64,000 nt of DNA from Locusta migratoria (GCA_026315105.1 CM048744.1:657203676-657267675); one strand, 5' to 3'; positions 47,691 through 58,537 are shown, counted from the first letter of the stretch. The notes: generated by a model from the letters alone, not told the origin. Numbers and translations: made by a program.

Positions 47691-47974
47691 AAAAAGCAAA
47701 AATGTTTTTAATCTATAGATACAAAGCAAATTATACAAACCTACGTACCATTTCCAAAACCACAGAAGAGCCTTTAAACCAAAAACCGAAACACATATGG
47801 TGTAAAATAAATGTTTCAGTTGCAAACCTGTTATAGATAGTTTTAACAGCTGCTGCAGAAGGTCGCCACTGCTAGAAAAGTTAAACAATTAAGCTTATTC
47901 ATTTATTTTCTTTATTGATTCTTTTCACTTTGTCTTAAGCTTGCCGTGTACGTAGGACTACTTAAAATTTTCTA

Positions 47975-48085
47975 TTACCATTCTTGTGTAAAAATTCATG
48001 TATTGACTTGTTCCATGACCATGGAGTCTCACATCTCAATTGGGTCCTATGGAACAGAAAACCATGTTATTATTATTATTATTAC
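47975..48085 (+). mobile_element. Possible LINE 3' terminus with TTA tail
   Basis: CTTGTTCCATGACCATGGAG through TCCTATGGAACAG followed by a short ATT run resembles 3' ends of other LINEs in this kind of genome. The support is a remembered pattern and the simple-repeat tail only. Confidence 0.3.
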
Positions 48086-48593
48086 CAAACTACGCAACTT
48101 TTACTGATGACAATGTGCTATCTCAGAATTGTTCGCGAATGGTTTGAAAAACGCTCTCGATTATTACAGTGGATGAAGTTGACGCTCAGTGGGCTCGACG
48201 TGAATACCATCGTACATTTACGTGACGCAATAGAAGGTCAGTTCGTGAACAAAATCCTGTACCGGCAGTAGGGTATTTGATTGTTTTCGGAAAATCGTCT
48301 TAAATTGTTATTGAAATCTTCTTATGTTCAAAACATACTTTTTATCCTCGTGTATAATAATATTTTTAAATAAAAGCAAATAAAATTTATATAATTTGTA
48401 AGCTCGCTACAACACTCCACTTGAGTCATGCAACGTCTGTGACGTAACTGCTGACATGGTGCTCCTGCTGTCATGAAATTCATCGACAGTGATGTATTGA
48501 TTGGGCAGTCACGTTTCGGAAAAGTTACAATTATTGGCTAGTCTCGCACTGTGGATTTTCCAAAATACATTTCAAATGCCCTTGAAATAAAGG
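48086..48593. other. Unassigned short region
   Basis: Nothing recognised. Confidence 0.35.
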
Positions 48594-48770
48594 GACTTCT
48601 GCGGTTATCATTCCCTAGGCTTACAAACTACTTTAAGTTAAACTAAGGACAAAACACACACACACACACACACACGCGCGCGTGCCCAAGGGATGATTCG
48701 AACCTCGGATGGCGAGCAACCGCGTACTCCGAAGCAAGGCGCCTTAGAGTGCTCGGCCACTCCATCGCGG
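48594..48770 (-). mobile_element. SINE family B, diverged, with expanded CA run
   Basis: The minus-strand head keeps A box GTGGCCGAGCACTC-like sequence and B box GAGGTTCGAATCA. A CA microsatellite occupies 48656-48680, where other copies have only ACACACACC. The terminal ACAAACATTTGAAC is missing. Confidence 0.75.
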
Positions 48771-49290
48771 CAAAGTTTTCCAAAGAATGAGAAATACGCA
48801 GAAATACGTAAAATAAAATTCAATCGTAGAGATCCGAATGAGGTATGGGTCAACTCGTTAGTTTATTTCTGTGAGGATCATTTGATTTAAGTAGCCAGTC
48901 GTATAATAAGTATTATGCTATTAGTTCACTATTAAATAACATGCTCTGCAACTGCAAAAGTGTTAATTATTATTACATATCGATTAGTGATCTGATGTTT
49001 ACATCTGTCGAAACTTCTCTATATCACACACCAAAGATTTGCCTTTAAAGTCATTTTCTAACTTTGTTGGTGAAGGTAAAAATTTCATGTTGGTTGGTAC
49101 TTTTAAGACTTCCAGCATTGATGCAGTATTTCAGTATGTGATTAAAATATCACAATTTTATTTATCAAAAATGGCTTTTGAATGCATAATGTGAATGCAA
49201 TTATTTTGAACAAATTTGAAATTGTCGTTAATTTTGCTCATAGGCTAATTATATTCCATTTCATAGTGTGACATTTTTCCGCGGCAGTAA
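48771..49290. other. Unassigned AT-rich region
   Basis: Nothing recognised. Confidence 0.35.
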
Positions 49291-49294
49291 AAGA

Positions 49295-49390
49295 GAGAAA
49301 ATGTTACGTAGGGTTGGATTTGAAAACGGAACGCACAATTTATAAGCTTCTTTGCTAACCGTTACGCTACCAAGCAAGTAATGTGTAAAG
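49295..49390 (-). mobile_element. Possible relic of a tRNA-headed repeat
   Basis: On the minus strand TTGGTAGCGTAACGGTTAGC resembles an A-box segment and GTTTTCAAATCC a B box, about 50 bases apart. No body, tail or duplication can be assigned. Confidence 0.35.
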
Positions 49391-49821
49391 TGCTCGAGTA
49401 GATTAACCAATCTCAAAATTTCGACCGTAATTTTCCATAGAAAATTGAATCTTGGCATATAAGCAAAAATACTTTTCCAGTTTTTTGAGCCTTCGTTACC
49501 CTCCCAAATTTCGATTTAACCTGGCAAGGTTGTTTGTAATGAGTCATCACTAAAAATGCATAATGATACGTGGATGGAAAGTCTAGTGCGCAAGATTCAT
49601 TTACGTACAGACACGTAATTTTTACAGCGACCAATAATATCTGTGCTAATTTAAAAGTTAAATGCATTAGATAGAAAAACGAAGACTGAATTTAAGACGT
49701 AATCTTACTTACACTTGTTTAGGGTGTGTAATAGTTTGTATCTTTGGACTTGTCTGTTGACACAAACAAGTACATTTACGTTTAAATATAGGTATATATT
49801 TTTTACGTAAAACGTACTTTT
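49391..49821. other. Unassigned AT-rich region
   Basis: Nothing recognised. An 84-codon minus-strand frame (49413-49667) has no domain. Confidence 0.35.
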
Positions 49822-49831
49822 CGACTTTCTT

Positions 49832-50039
49832 TAAAAAAAAATTTCAAATGTTTGTAAATCTATCGGACCAAACTGCGTCGTCATCAGTCCGTAGCTTACA
49901 AACTACTTAAACTAAGGTAAACCAACCTAAGGATAAACACACACACACACATGCCCCATGGAGGACTCAAACCTCCGACGGGTAGCAACCGCGCGCTCCG
50001 CTGCGAGGAGCCTTAGACCGCTCAGCTAATCCACCGCGG
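49832..50039 (-). mobile_element. SINE family B
   Basis: The minus-strand copy has the head TAGCTGAGCGG, B box GAGGTTTGAGTCC, a CA run and the common tail ending ACAAACATTTGAAA. Near-duplicate flanks CGACTTTCTT and CGACTTTTTT (49822-49831 and 50040-50049) suggest a slightly mutated target-site duplication. Confidence 0.85.
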
Positions 50040-50224
50040 CGACTTTTTTTCTTCTGAGACGTAAAAATTAAAACTGAGACAGCATAGCATCATCTTTCGG
50101 AAGGATGTAGTATCACCTTTCACAAAATGCGTTTCCATTCGTAAATTAATGTTATAAATATCAGATGAATCAAGCCGATACACCTAAACTACAACCGGTT
50201 TATAGGTATAATTAAACGAGCAGG

Positions 50225-51835
50225 TAGACTATTTATCCCTAGAGGCTATTGTAAAGAATATACTCCTGGTTGGAGTGAATACAGTGAAAAATTTCTTGAA
50301 GAATATGAAGAAAATTCAACTGTTGACAAAGCAGCAGTCACCTGGTGAGAACAGGAAGCAGATCTGGCATCAAACCGTATAACCTTTCCATCACGCACTC
50401 AAGTCAAAGCCTCGTCTGTTATCAGAAAAATGGCTGCAAAAACTCAACACCAGTAAGACCAGAAAAATGTCATCATGCTGAATGATTTTGCCAAACATGT
50501 AATCTCAAAATCCAAGAACCCAAAGGATAAGATGACAAGAAGGGAAATCAAAACTCATTTCAACACCTAGAGAATAGCAGTCCCAAATTATTCTAAATTT
50601 TCCAATACATTCACTGAAGAGGAAGTAAGAGATGTCATCAGAAACGTGACAGTTGGGATAGCAGCTGGATTTGATGGGATCCACTTTGAATTTATTACAC
50701 TGTGGACCAGTTACTATCAAATGGCCTTCTAACTTCTTCCCAGACATTCTATCCACTGTAAATATTCAACCACTATACAAGAAAACCAAGTAATAGCAAT
50801 CCTTAAAACGAAGAAAGACGCAACAGAAGTATAAAGTTGCCGCCCAATAGCTCTGTTAAGTGTAACTTATAAAATACGTGAACCACTCATCAACAACAAG
50901 AGCCATGAAACAATTAATAAACAAATACCCATATAAATATTTGTATTTAGGCCTGGTGTAAGTTGAAATGATCAGATGTTTGCCTAAATCCATATTGAAA
51001 ATGGATATGAGAATAAATGTGTAAACATAGCTGCTTTCTTGGATCTATCCGCAAATTAACAAACCTACTTACCAACATGCAAATCAATACGTTTCCAAAG
51101 CCACTCAACGACAGAGGCAAAGTCTTCAAATTAAATGACGTACTACCTCAAGGATTTGTATTGCCCCCTCTCCTTTTCAATTTATATATGACCAGCCAAC
51201 CACATCTCTTAAGGAAATTCATATATGCTGATGGCATCTATTTGATAACCCAAAGCTCCAGCTACACTACTGCTGGAAGGACATTAATTGCCGACAAGGA
51301 AATCTCGGAGACATACTTCAAGAAATGGTGTCTCCACCTAAACCTTCAGAAAACTGTTCCTTCATCATTTCATCTACAAAATAGGAACTCTAACTATAAA
51401 TCAGAAGTCAAATGCAGACGGGAAACCTTTCAGTACCGCAGCACACCGAAGGACCTTTTAATAACGATAGGTCCGTAACTTTCCGACAACATCTCTACAA
51501 CGTCGCCGCTAAAGTAAGACACGTAATAATATGATTCAGGAGCTTGCTAGTACCTCCTGAGGTTGCAGTCCTCAAACCCTACTATTAAATGCCTTGGCAC
51601 TGTCATACTCTGTCCCTAAATACTGTTGTCCAGCTTCGATGAATAGTGTTCACTCTAAAAAGGTAAATGTGCAACTCAACCAGACAATGTGACTTATCAC
51701 AGGTTGCATACATAGCGCTACCAGTTTTAAATAACATCCAATCTCCAGCTCTCAAAGATCAGATGCTCTCCTAAAGATCTGGAGACACATCCAAAAGAAC
51801 CCTGTATAACGTAATTTTCCATAATTGTGAAATAA
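50225..51835 (+). mobile_element. LINE reverse transcriptase region, third lineage
   Basis: Broken plus-strand frames follow a reverse transcriptase in order. They include FTEEEVRDVIRNVTVGIAAG near 50615, CRPIALLSVTYKI near 50840, and the 153-codon frame 51017-51478 with VLPQGFVLPPLLFNLY (motif B) and RKFIYADGIYLITQ (motif C, with YADG where the second catalytic D is expected). Downstream is YHRLHT-like thumb material in other phases. The loss of the catalytic aspartate and the many stops show a dead copy. A matching C-terminal fragment lies at 55060-55400, beyond the nested element. Confidence 0.7.
51017..51478 (+). pseudogene. LINE reverse transcriptase palm fragment (YADG)
   Basis: This is the largest open part of the LINE at 50225-51835. 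Motif B PQGFVLPPLLF and motif C YADG are followed by FKKWCLHLNLQKTV, the expected motif D region. The D-to-G change at the second YADD aspartate removes a metal ligand. The Met shown at 51017 is not a true start, because homology begins upstream in other phases. Confidence 0.7.
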
Positions 51836-52121
51836 AGAATTTTTATACACCCCATTTCCTTCGTACTGCTCCCCTCTGGTCATCGAAATTTATTTCGTTC
51901 CTCTTCCATATCGCTGACCAGATGGGAAGAGACAATTCCCAATTGTTCTCTGTGGTCATTCTTTTACGAGGCGTAGTATGGTTGAGACACGATGTAATCT
52001 TTACGTAAGTGTATCTCCTTTAAGACATCCATTCAAAGAAAATCATTTAAATTTACCCTTTTGGTGTTATTATTTCAAAATATCCTCCCTCTGACTCATA
52101 ACTTTCTCATTAGAATATATA
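51836..52121. other. Unassigned stretch before the nested element
   Basis: No coding homology was recognised. If the LINE at 50225 originally continued, this would be its interrupted distal part. Confidence 0.3.
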
Positions 52122-52518
52122 CAGGGTGAATCTAAATTCGCGCACTCGAGCTTCGCAGCTCAATTCATCACCTGCCAAAACTGAAAGATGTGTGAAATTT
52201 TAAATTTTCCCGGCGAATGAAATGTTCGAAAAGATTTAGGGTTTGCAGCCGGTCGTCGTAAACTTCATTGCACGATATTTCAACTGGGCACCTGCCAGTC
52301 ATCTTCAGGTGAGCCAACAAGGACTGACGAAGACGCTCTCATCCTTATACAGCACGCTGGTCATATTACCGTGCATGACACGGTGACAGAAGGACCACAC
52401 AGCCCGGCGGCAGCTGGTGGAACTGCAGGGATCAGCTGTCTTCGATAGTGCCGCTGGCCGCAGTTAGCGGAGTCTTCTGGCGTCTTCGTCTACAACAAAT
52501 CTCTGAGATGACGTGATT

Positions 52519-52839
52519 CTACGCGTTATTCAGCTGGTAGCCGCTGTCACGATTCATCAGATTTTCCGCAATGAATATTTCAGCGGATTCTCTTATAATG
52601 GAGTCCCAGAAGGAAGTTATTGTGGCCGAAACTGATGTTTTATCATTCTCCATTGTATGTCCGATAGAAATAGAATGCTCTGCAACTGCAGACTTGCTGG
52701 TATGCAGAAGACGAGTTCGACGTTGATTTTCTGTACAACGTTCATCCACGGTGCGTGTTGTCTGTCCTATATAGGCCATACCACACTCGCAAGGTATTTT
52801 ATAGATTCCCGCCTTCCGCAGTAACAAATCATCCTTCAC
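52519..52839 (-). pseudogene. Penelope-like GIY-YIG endonuclease domain
   Basis: A 106-codon open segment contains AGIYKIPCECGMAYIGQTTR. The GIY and YIG motifs are both intact, followed by a conserved arginine and AEHSISIGH. This nuclease is the C-terminal domain of Penelope-like polymerases and is thought to cleave target DNA. The frame starts at a V codon just inside the LINE junction. Its upstream coding sequence resumes only beyond the LINE tail, near 53260. The domain itself looks undamaged over this length. Confidence 0.82.
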
Positions 52840-52844
52840 TGATC

Positions 52845-53260
52845 ACTGCAACTCTACATCTACATGGGATACTCTTCAAATCACATTTAAGTGCCTTGCA
52901 GAGGGTTCATCGAACCACCTTTACACTTTATCTCCCATTCCATTCTCGAAAACAAAAGTTTGTAAATCTATCGGACCAAACTGCGTGGTCATCAGTCCTT
53001 AGCTTACAAACTACTTAAACCTAGGTAAACTAACCTAAGGACAACACACACACCCATGCCCCAGGGAGGACTCGAACCTCCACGGCAAGCAACCGTGCGC
53101 TCCGCAGCGAGACGCTTTAGAGCGCTCGGCTACTCCACCGCGGCCCCATTCTCGAATAGCCCGCAAGAAGAAAGAACACCTGAATCTCTCCTTTTTAGGA
53201 TTTCTCGTATTTCATTCTGATGATCATTTCTACCTATGTAAGTGGGAGTCAGCAGTATAG
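52845..53260 (-). mobile_element. LINE 3' end inserted into the Penelope-like element
   Basis: On the minus strand it ends at the CATGTAGATGTAGAG motif (complement of 52851-52865), preceded by GTGCCTTGCAGAGGGTTCAT-type sequence in plus orientation. It resembles the CR1/Jockey tails elsewhere in the window but is a distinct subfamily. It begins near 53260-53350, with the boundary uncertain, and is itself interrupted by a SINE. Confidence 0.65.
52951..53145 (-). mobile_element. SINE family B, innermost layer of the nest
   Basis: A complete minus-strand copy with head TAGCCGAGCGC, B box GAGGTTCGAGTCC and the common tail. It is flanked by the exact 11-bp duplication CCATTCTCGAA at 52940-52950 and 53146-53156. 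The LINE tail resumes directly after it. Confidence 0.93.
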
Positions 53261-53264
53261 TTTC

Positions 53265-53820
53265 TCATTTGGAGGAGAATGTTGGCGATTGGAATTTCGT
53301 AAGTAGCCCACGCCGCAGCGATAGCCGCCGTTGTTGTAATGATTCCCATCCCAGATCCTGTATCATCTTACATGGTGGACGGAAGATCACTTTCACCTGG
53401 TAATTAGTAAGTATTATTCCTATTTTGAAGGAGACATTTCTAACGAATGGAAGGAAAGCCAGAGACTTGGCTGGCGCGTTTTCCTTTTTATCCACTTCCC
53501 GGTTCCTGGTTTCAGGTGAGAAGGCCCTGTTAATTTGCCGAGTCGAGTATCCATTGTCTCTGAATACCGTCCTTAAATGTGCAAGTCGTTTTCGTAGACT
53601 TTCTGCATTCGACACGCTATGAACCGTGTGTACAAGGGTTTTAAGCACACTCATTGTTTGAGATGGGTGATGGCAACTTGAGAGATGCAGATTCAAATCA
53701 GTATGCGTGGGATTACGATAAACAGAATGTTCTACAGAGCCATCACTATTCCGTTACACAAAACATCCAAAAATGGAAGGCAGTCATCTTTCTCTAATTC
53801 CATAGTAAATCGAATGTTGT
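53265..53820 (-). pseudogene. Penelope-like reverse transcriptase C-terminal part
   Basis: The 143-codon frame (53265-53696) includes NLHLSSCHHPSQTMSVLKTL, a linker with RDNGYSTRQINRAF, and VIFRPPCKMIQ. This is the typical region between polymerase and GIY-YIG domain. Sequence after CKMIQ (about 53350 and leftward) is no longer Penelope but belongs to the inserted LINE tail. FLDVL near 53780 marks the palm-proximal part in another phase. Confidence 0.75.
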
Positions 53821-54529
53821 CATGAATGAAGATGAAGCAGAAACTCCGTTAACTTTTCTTCTCCGGCGGAGCTGAGAGTGTCTTCTCAGTCCTTGTTGGC
53901 TCACCTGAAGATGACTGGTAGATGTCCAGTTGAAATATCATGGAATGAAGTTTACGACGACCGGCTGCAAACCCGAAATCTTTTCGAACAAATTAAAAAT
54001 GTGTCCCACAAAATTGCATCCTGCACATATTTTCGTCAGTAAACGGACGTCAATGACTGAGATGGCTGTGTGTTCCATACGTCGGTGTGTTTCATAATTA
54101 CACCAACAAACTTGTAAGGGATGTATTAGTCATATTGAGGAACAAATTAAGCATGAAACCCATGCCCGGCAACGCCATTCAATGACGCTACGGAGAGTCC
54201 AAGTTACAGGCACCAGCTCCTGCCGCTAGACATCCCCTCCTGCAACTTCGACGCTCTGTAGCGTCATTGGATGACGTTTCCGGGCATGGGTTTCTATGCT
54301 CACATTGTTCCTCAAGACACCTCCCACATGCCAGAGAAGTTTGTTAGCGTAGTAGTGTAACTATAAAACACACTGACGTATGGGACACTCACCTATCTCA
54401 GTTTTCGACATTCATTTACTGCCGGAAATATGCGCAGGACGAAATTTTGTGACAGACATTTTTTTTTTATCGCTAGCATGTGAGGAATCGTTCTGCGAAG
54501 CCGGAGTGAGCGAATTAAGATTCACCCTG

Positions 54530-55059
54530 TATAGGCCTAAATGATCGTAATTTTGAAAGTCATTTTTAATTGTACCATCAGCTGCCATTACTCTGAAAAT
54601 AATTTCGGTGATATATTTCTCGGTATGCATTGCCATTATCTTAAAGCAACTTCCTAAAGTAAAAGATTTTTTCATTGTTCAGTTTACTACTGTTTGAATA
54701 TTGCGCTCAGTAGTATCGATACAATCGTGACATGAGAATAAAACTTAACATACCAGGATATGTCTGTATTGCGATATTTAATGACGCCTTTTAATATTAT
54801 CAAGAAATGAATTCACAAATGTTATTTAAATTATTTATATATGAATGTACATAGGTCCATTAGTATCGCACCTTCTGCAACGTTGGCTGCACAAAATATA
54901 ACTTTTCAAAATTTTAACCAAAATCATTGATTATTCTTGCCATATTTTCCGTAATATTCAAATTCTTCAGCTTCGCATAGCATTTTTTCGGATCTGCAAT
55001 AAATATAGGCTACACGGTGACAGAATTTTATTTCCCATCTGTTTCATTAATGCAACAAG
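54530..55059. other. Unassigned AT-rich stretch
   Basis: No coding homology was recognised between the nested element and the LINE C-terminal fragment. It may be decayed LINE sequence. Confidence 0.3.
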
Positions 55060-55400
55060 CAGGTGACGTTATAACCATCAGCTATATCAGTAGCAGAACA
55101 TAAGAGTTTTCAATCAAGAAAAACCACCAACGAAGCATGGAAAAGCTATTGGGAAGGATCGTTAGTGTTCAACGGTCACCTGGTTGAAAACCCTTCCATG
55201 CGAGTTCCAGGTTCCAGACTCCCTAGACGCCCGTGGAGAATGATCAACCACATCCGAACAAGAGAAGGGAACTGCGGATATCTACAGCACAAATGGGGCT
55301 GAACAACATTGCCGATTGTTATTGTGGAGCGGCTCTGCAAACAATTAATCACATTGTTGATGAATGCCCGAAACGAGCCTTCTGGGGATCACTGTGACAT
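55060..55400 (+). pseudogene. LINE C-terminal fragment
   Basis: Plus-strand frames read NPSMRVPGSRLPRRPWRMIN, then RTREGNCGYLQHKWGL and CYCGAALQTINHIVDECP. A cysteine-histidine arrangement (CxC...H...C) after a KWGL segment is typical of C-terminal ends of several LINE reverse transcriptases. It is probably the end of the same lineage as 50225-51835, separated from it by the 2.4-kb nest. Confidence 0.65.
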
Positions 55401-55483
55401 CCACCATTTCTTTTTCTTTAGAAGTGATGTTCGTTTGCACCCTTTACCAAACTAGTATGGACTTGATTGACAATTTTATCATC

Positions 55484-55669
55484 CGGCCGTGGTGGCCGAG
55501 GGGACTTCGGCGCGCCAGTCATAGTTTGCACTGCCGCTACGGTCGGGGTTTAGAATCCCCCCTCGGGCATGGATGTTTGTGTCGTCTTCAGTGTAAGGCA
55601 GTTCATAAGTAGTTTGTAAGTTTAGGGACTGATGACCCCGCAGTCTCTTTAGCTTAATAAACATATTTA
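55484..55669 (+). mobile_element. SINE family A with exact 14-bp duplication
   Basis: A copy with A box TGGCCGAGGGG and a mutated B box (GGGTTTAGAATCC), flanked by ACAATTTTATCATC at 55470-55483 and 55670-55683. The 3' end is degraded (AAACATATTT). This is the longest duplication in the window. Confidence 0.92.
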
Positions 55670-55683
55670 ACAATTTTATCATC

Positions 55684-56871
55684 GCCAATACCTGTCCCAC
55701 AACACGAGTAGAATTATATTTTTAATGTATGAAAATGGCTCATTATGAGTGGCTATAGAGGCAGCAGCAATGCTCAATGTCCCTAGAGAGAGTATCCAAC
55801 GACGTGTTGAGCGCATGGTACATCGAATAGCAACACTTTTCCACGCCAAAGACGCTATATTAGAAGGCATGTCATGACTTGTGTATCCTTAGTGAATGCA
55901 TCTTTGGAACACGAAACCATGGAAATGGACTGGTAAAATGGGACTGTCTCGCCCCGAATACCCTTTGTGGCAGAGTGTTTCAAGACTGGCAACGGCAGTT
56001 CTTAAATCACTCCACCCTTCAGATGCATGCATAACATCCACTGCAGTGCGCTGTGCTGCTGATGATGTGTGGAAGCTTATTTCGTCAACAACGGCTAAGA
56101 CTCTGGATGTGAGACGCTTTGGCGGTACAATTATTTGGCGAGCGCGGCCTGCCGGGAATCCGCTTACCGGCAGGAGACGGATGCAGGTGCAGCCCTCCAC
56201 CCTCCTCTGTACCGCCGGCAGAGCCCCTGGCGGTTATTGCGGCAGGGGCGCTCGTTAGGGTTGGCTCTTGACGAGGCCTCTTTTTGCCCGCAGCGCGCGC
56301 TAATTCCCGGGATTTAATATTCTGCCCTCTGCCTGCCCCCTCTGATAAGCTTCATAAATTCCAGGCGACCGCATTAGCCGAGCTGCAAGTCCGGTATCCC
56401 GCCCCGCCTGCGCGTGGCCCGCCACAATTTGTATACTGTCCCTCCACTCCAACACATTTGTTTCTCGCCGCAGTGCAAATTGAAGGGAGACACCACATTC
56501 ACTATTATTACACTGCAGTTAATTTAAATATGTCGCGTGTCGCCAAGGGTGCAAAATTATTAACTAAATAAGTCAGAGTCAGGTAAATTGGTAATAGACC
56601 CTAAAAATGGGCAAACGTGTGGTGGGGTGGTTAGTATTAATCACAGAGAAGATTTTCTTTTTTAGTTTCAATGACGCAATTACGAGTAGAGGTTTTGGGC
56701 TATCGTACATTTGAAAGTTGGGGGTTTTAACTTTTTAACTGAGAAATTCTGGATGGTTTTATAAGTGAATAGAATATTATTATTTTTTGTTTGCAGTGAA
56801 AACTAGATGCTGTACGGTGAACTGAAAGGTGGCCATGAAACTAGTAATGGTTTTTTTTTTGCCCTATGCGC
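55684..56871. other. Unassigned region with a GC-rich block (about 56100-56450)
   Basis: The block 56100-56450 is rich in G, C and CpG in an AT-rich setting, followed by ATTAATTTAAATATG-type sequence near 56517. Overlapping 103- and 120-codon frames on opposite strands (55889-56258) suggest shadows of composition. No repeat family is recognised. This could be a host regulatory or conserved non-coding element, or a GC-rich exon. A partial LTR is another possibility. Confidence 0.3.
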
Positions 56872-56915
56872 CAGTGGCGGATCCAGAATTTTTTTTCTAG
56901 TAGGGTCACAAGGCT
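56872..56915 (+). mobile_element. Possible hAT-like terminal fragment
   Basis: CAGTGGCGGATCCAG followed by AATTTTTTT resembles, from memory, the terminal inverted repeat of some insect hAT elements. No complementary end or 8-bp duplication was found nearby. Confidence 0.3.
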
Positions 56916-56962
56916 GAAGAGGATGACCATGTCCTTAAGAGCTTTCTGAGACTGATTTTTAA

Positions 56963-56998
56963 ACACTCACACTCACACACACACACACACACACACAT
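56963..56998. repeat. CA microsatellite
   Basis: A CACT/CA run in otherwise AT-rich sequence. Confidence 0.9.
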
Positions 56999-57000
56999 TA

Positions 57001-57628
57001 CAGTCATTGTCACAAATAACTATTATATAAAACACACAGTCGGTGCTTGGAAAAAATAAAATAAAATAAAAACTTTTTAATATACTTCATTAACTACAAC
57101 GCACTATTAGTTTCTACATACTACGGCGTTATTTTTAAATGTCTACGATATCAAAAATATTACTATGATTAAAACACATTAAACAGTTTAAATTTTCTAA
57201 ATTTACCACAAAATAAAATTAAAAAAATACAGAATTTTAGAATTTACACCCTGAATGTCCTGAATGTCAGCTGTGGGCATACTTGTGTCATCCTTCATAT
57301 CATTAAGGATGAAACACTTGCCAACAGCTAAACACGGGGCATTTAGCCTCTGCATGTAACTCATATATACCTCTTTCTGAGCTTCGCTTCGCCAGATGCT
57401 TATATGCGAATCCCTATACACAGGAAGCCTTGCGAAATTGGTATAGGTTTCTCTACATATTTACAACTTTCGACTAATTCGACCATAAGACTGACCACTT
57501 GAAAATTCAAACAATTGCGTAATATGGTCGAAAAATAACAGTTTTGTATAGTGATGCCCACAGGAGTATGATGTAAATTGAGCCAAATGACGTAATGGTA
57601 ATTGTGCGAAAACCTAGAGCGTATGTTT
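57001..57628. other. Unassigned AT-rich region
   Basis: Nothing recognised. Minus-strand frames of 72 and 88 codons have no domain. Confidence 0.35.
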
Positions 57629-57716
57629 AAAAAACTGTTCAAATCTTTGTAATCCGAAGAGACCAAACTGCTAACGTCATCGGTCCCTTATCTTATAAAC
57701 TACTTAAACTAAGGAC

Positions 57717-57765
<49 letters not shown>

Positions 57766-57830
57766 CAAAGGGAGGACTCGAACATCTGGCGGGAGCGGCC
57801 ACATACTCCGCGACATTGCGCCCCGGATCA
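57629..57830 (-). mobile_element. SINE of the A/B superfamily with long CA expansion
   Basis: The tail (CTGTTCAAATCTTTGTAATC on the plus strand, then TAAACTACTTAAACTAAGGAC) is clear. The B box is mutated (AGATGTTCGAGTCC) and the head is decayed. A CA microsatellite of about 45 bases (57717-57762) occupies the place where sister copies have only a few CA units. Confidence 0.75.
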
Positions 57831-58537
57831 CACGACCATTTTCGCGAGGCGCACATGGTTTGATTACCATTTTGAATTTGGTAGATGTAGTGTTCCGATA
57901 CTCTTCTCTATTCTGTGGTAAATTATTAAACTTTTCACTGTTTAATGTGGTTAAATCATTGTAATAAGAACTTGAGAATGACGTCATAGTGCGCCGAAAC
58001 TAGTAGTGCTTTAGTAATTAGATGGAACTATATTGATTTGACCAGTGGACATGATTTTACCTGGTGATGGCAGCATCAGTACACATCGGCACTAGTTGAA
58101 CGACATTCATTTAGAGCTGTCAACGCTATGCTGCCCCTATACACGAAATATTCCTGCACACATTGTTACGGGTAATGTTTCCAACACTGCGACGCTGCCT
58201 TTCGCTCACTGCTCCTCGCCTTCCGGCAGCCATAGTACACGCCTCCTGCCGCTGCCAACAGCCAGCGTACGAACCGTTAACTTACCGTGGACGAACAGTA
58301 CAGTATCCGGAGAAACTGTGTCATTACCAAACAATGCAGAAATTGGAGAAACAGCGTATCCTAAAAGGTCGTCCAATTACGGGTCAGAAACAAATATCCA
58401 GTAAATATGTCGCACTCCTAAAATCAGATTTCCTGTGGTTGCGTTGTACTGAATCATTGCTTCATGCTTTGTAAAGTTTCTACCCAAAACGAGATAAGTT
58501 TTGAAAAAAACTTTCCCAATCAGCAAAATTTCACTTT
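57831..58537. other. Unassigned region
   Basis: No gene was recognised. Overlapping plus-strand frames of 102 and 103 codons (58096-58474) occupy different phases of the same GC-richer stretch and have no domain. Confidence 0.3.

Larger units (their letters stand above)
52224..53989 (-). mobile_element. Penelope-like element with inverted terminal repeats
   Basis: Arms 52224-52327 and 53886-53989 are inverted copies differing at only a few positions (both contain GCAGCCGGTCGTCGTAAACT in one orientation). Between them the minus strand encodes the end of a Penelope-like reverse transcriptase (LEKDDCLPFLDVL near 53790, then VYRNPTHTDLNLHL and SSCHHPSQTMSVLKTLVHT) and the GIY-YIG nuclease. The reverse transcriptase core is missing, so the copy is 5'-truncated. 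Terminal repeats in either orientation are known for Penelope elements. A LINE tail (52845-53260) separates the two coding pieces. Confidence 0.8.
52122..54529. mobile_element. Foldback DNA element with long inverted arms, carrying nested insertions
   Basis: The outer ends are inverted: CAGGGTGAATCTAAATTCGC at 52122 and its near complement, GCGAATTAAGATTCACCCTG, ending at 54529. ATA-type sequence flanks both sides. The right arm (about 54260-54529) folds back on sequence at about 54000-54200: ACCCATGCCCGG and AATGACGCTAC occur in both orientations around 54165-54290. The left arm is interrupted after about 100 bases by the Penelope-like element. Without insertions the unit would be about 600 bp, and no transposase frame is visible, so it is non-autonomous. 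The superfamily is not assigned. Confidence 0.65.

Noticed and set aside
55889..56258. Overlapping 103- and 120-codon frames on opposite strands
   Set aside because: Both follow from GC-rich composition. Neither has a recognised motif.
57709..57987. 92-codon frame with a Cys-Val repeat
   Set aside because: The repeat is only the translated CA microsatellite of a SINE.
57960..58020. GCCGAAACTAGTAG-type sequence as a Penelope terminal repeat
   Set aside because: The match to the arms at 60781 and 62850 is too short to separate from chance.
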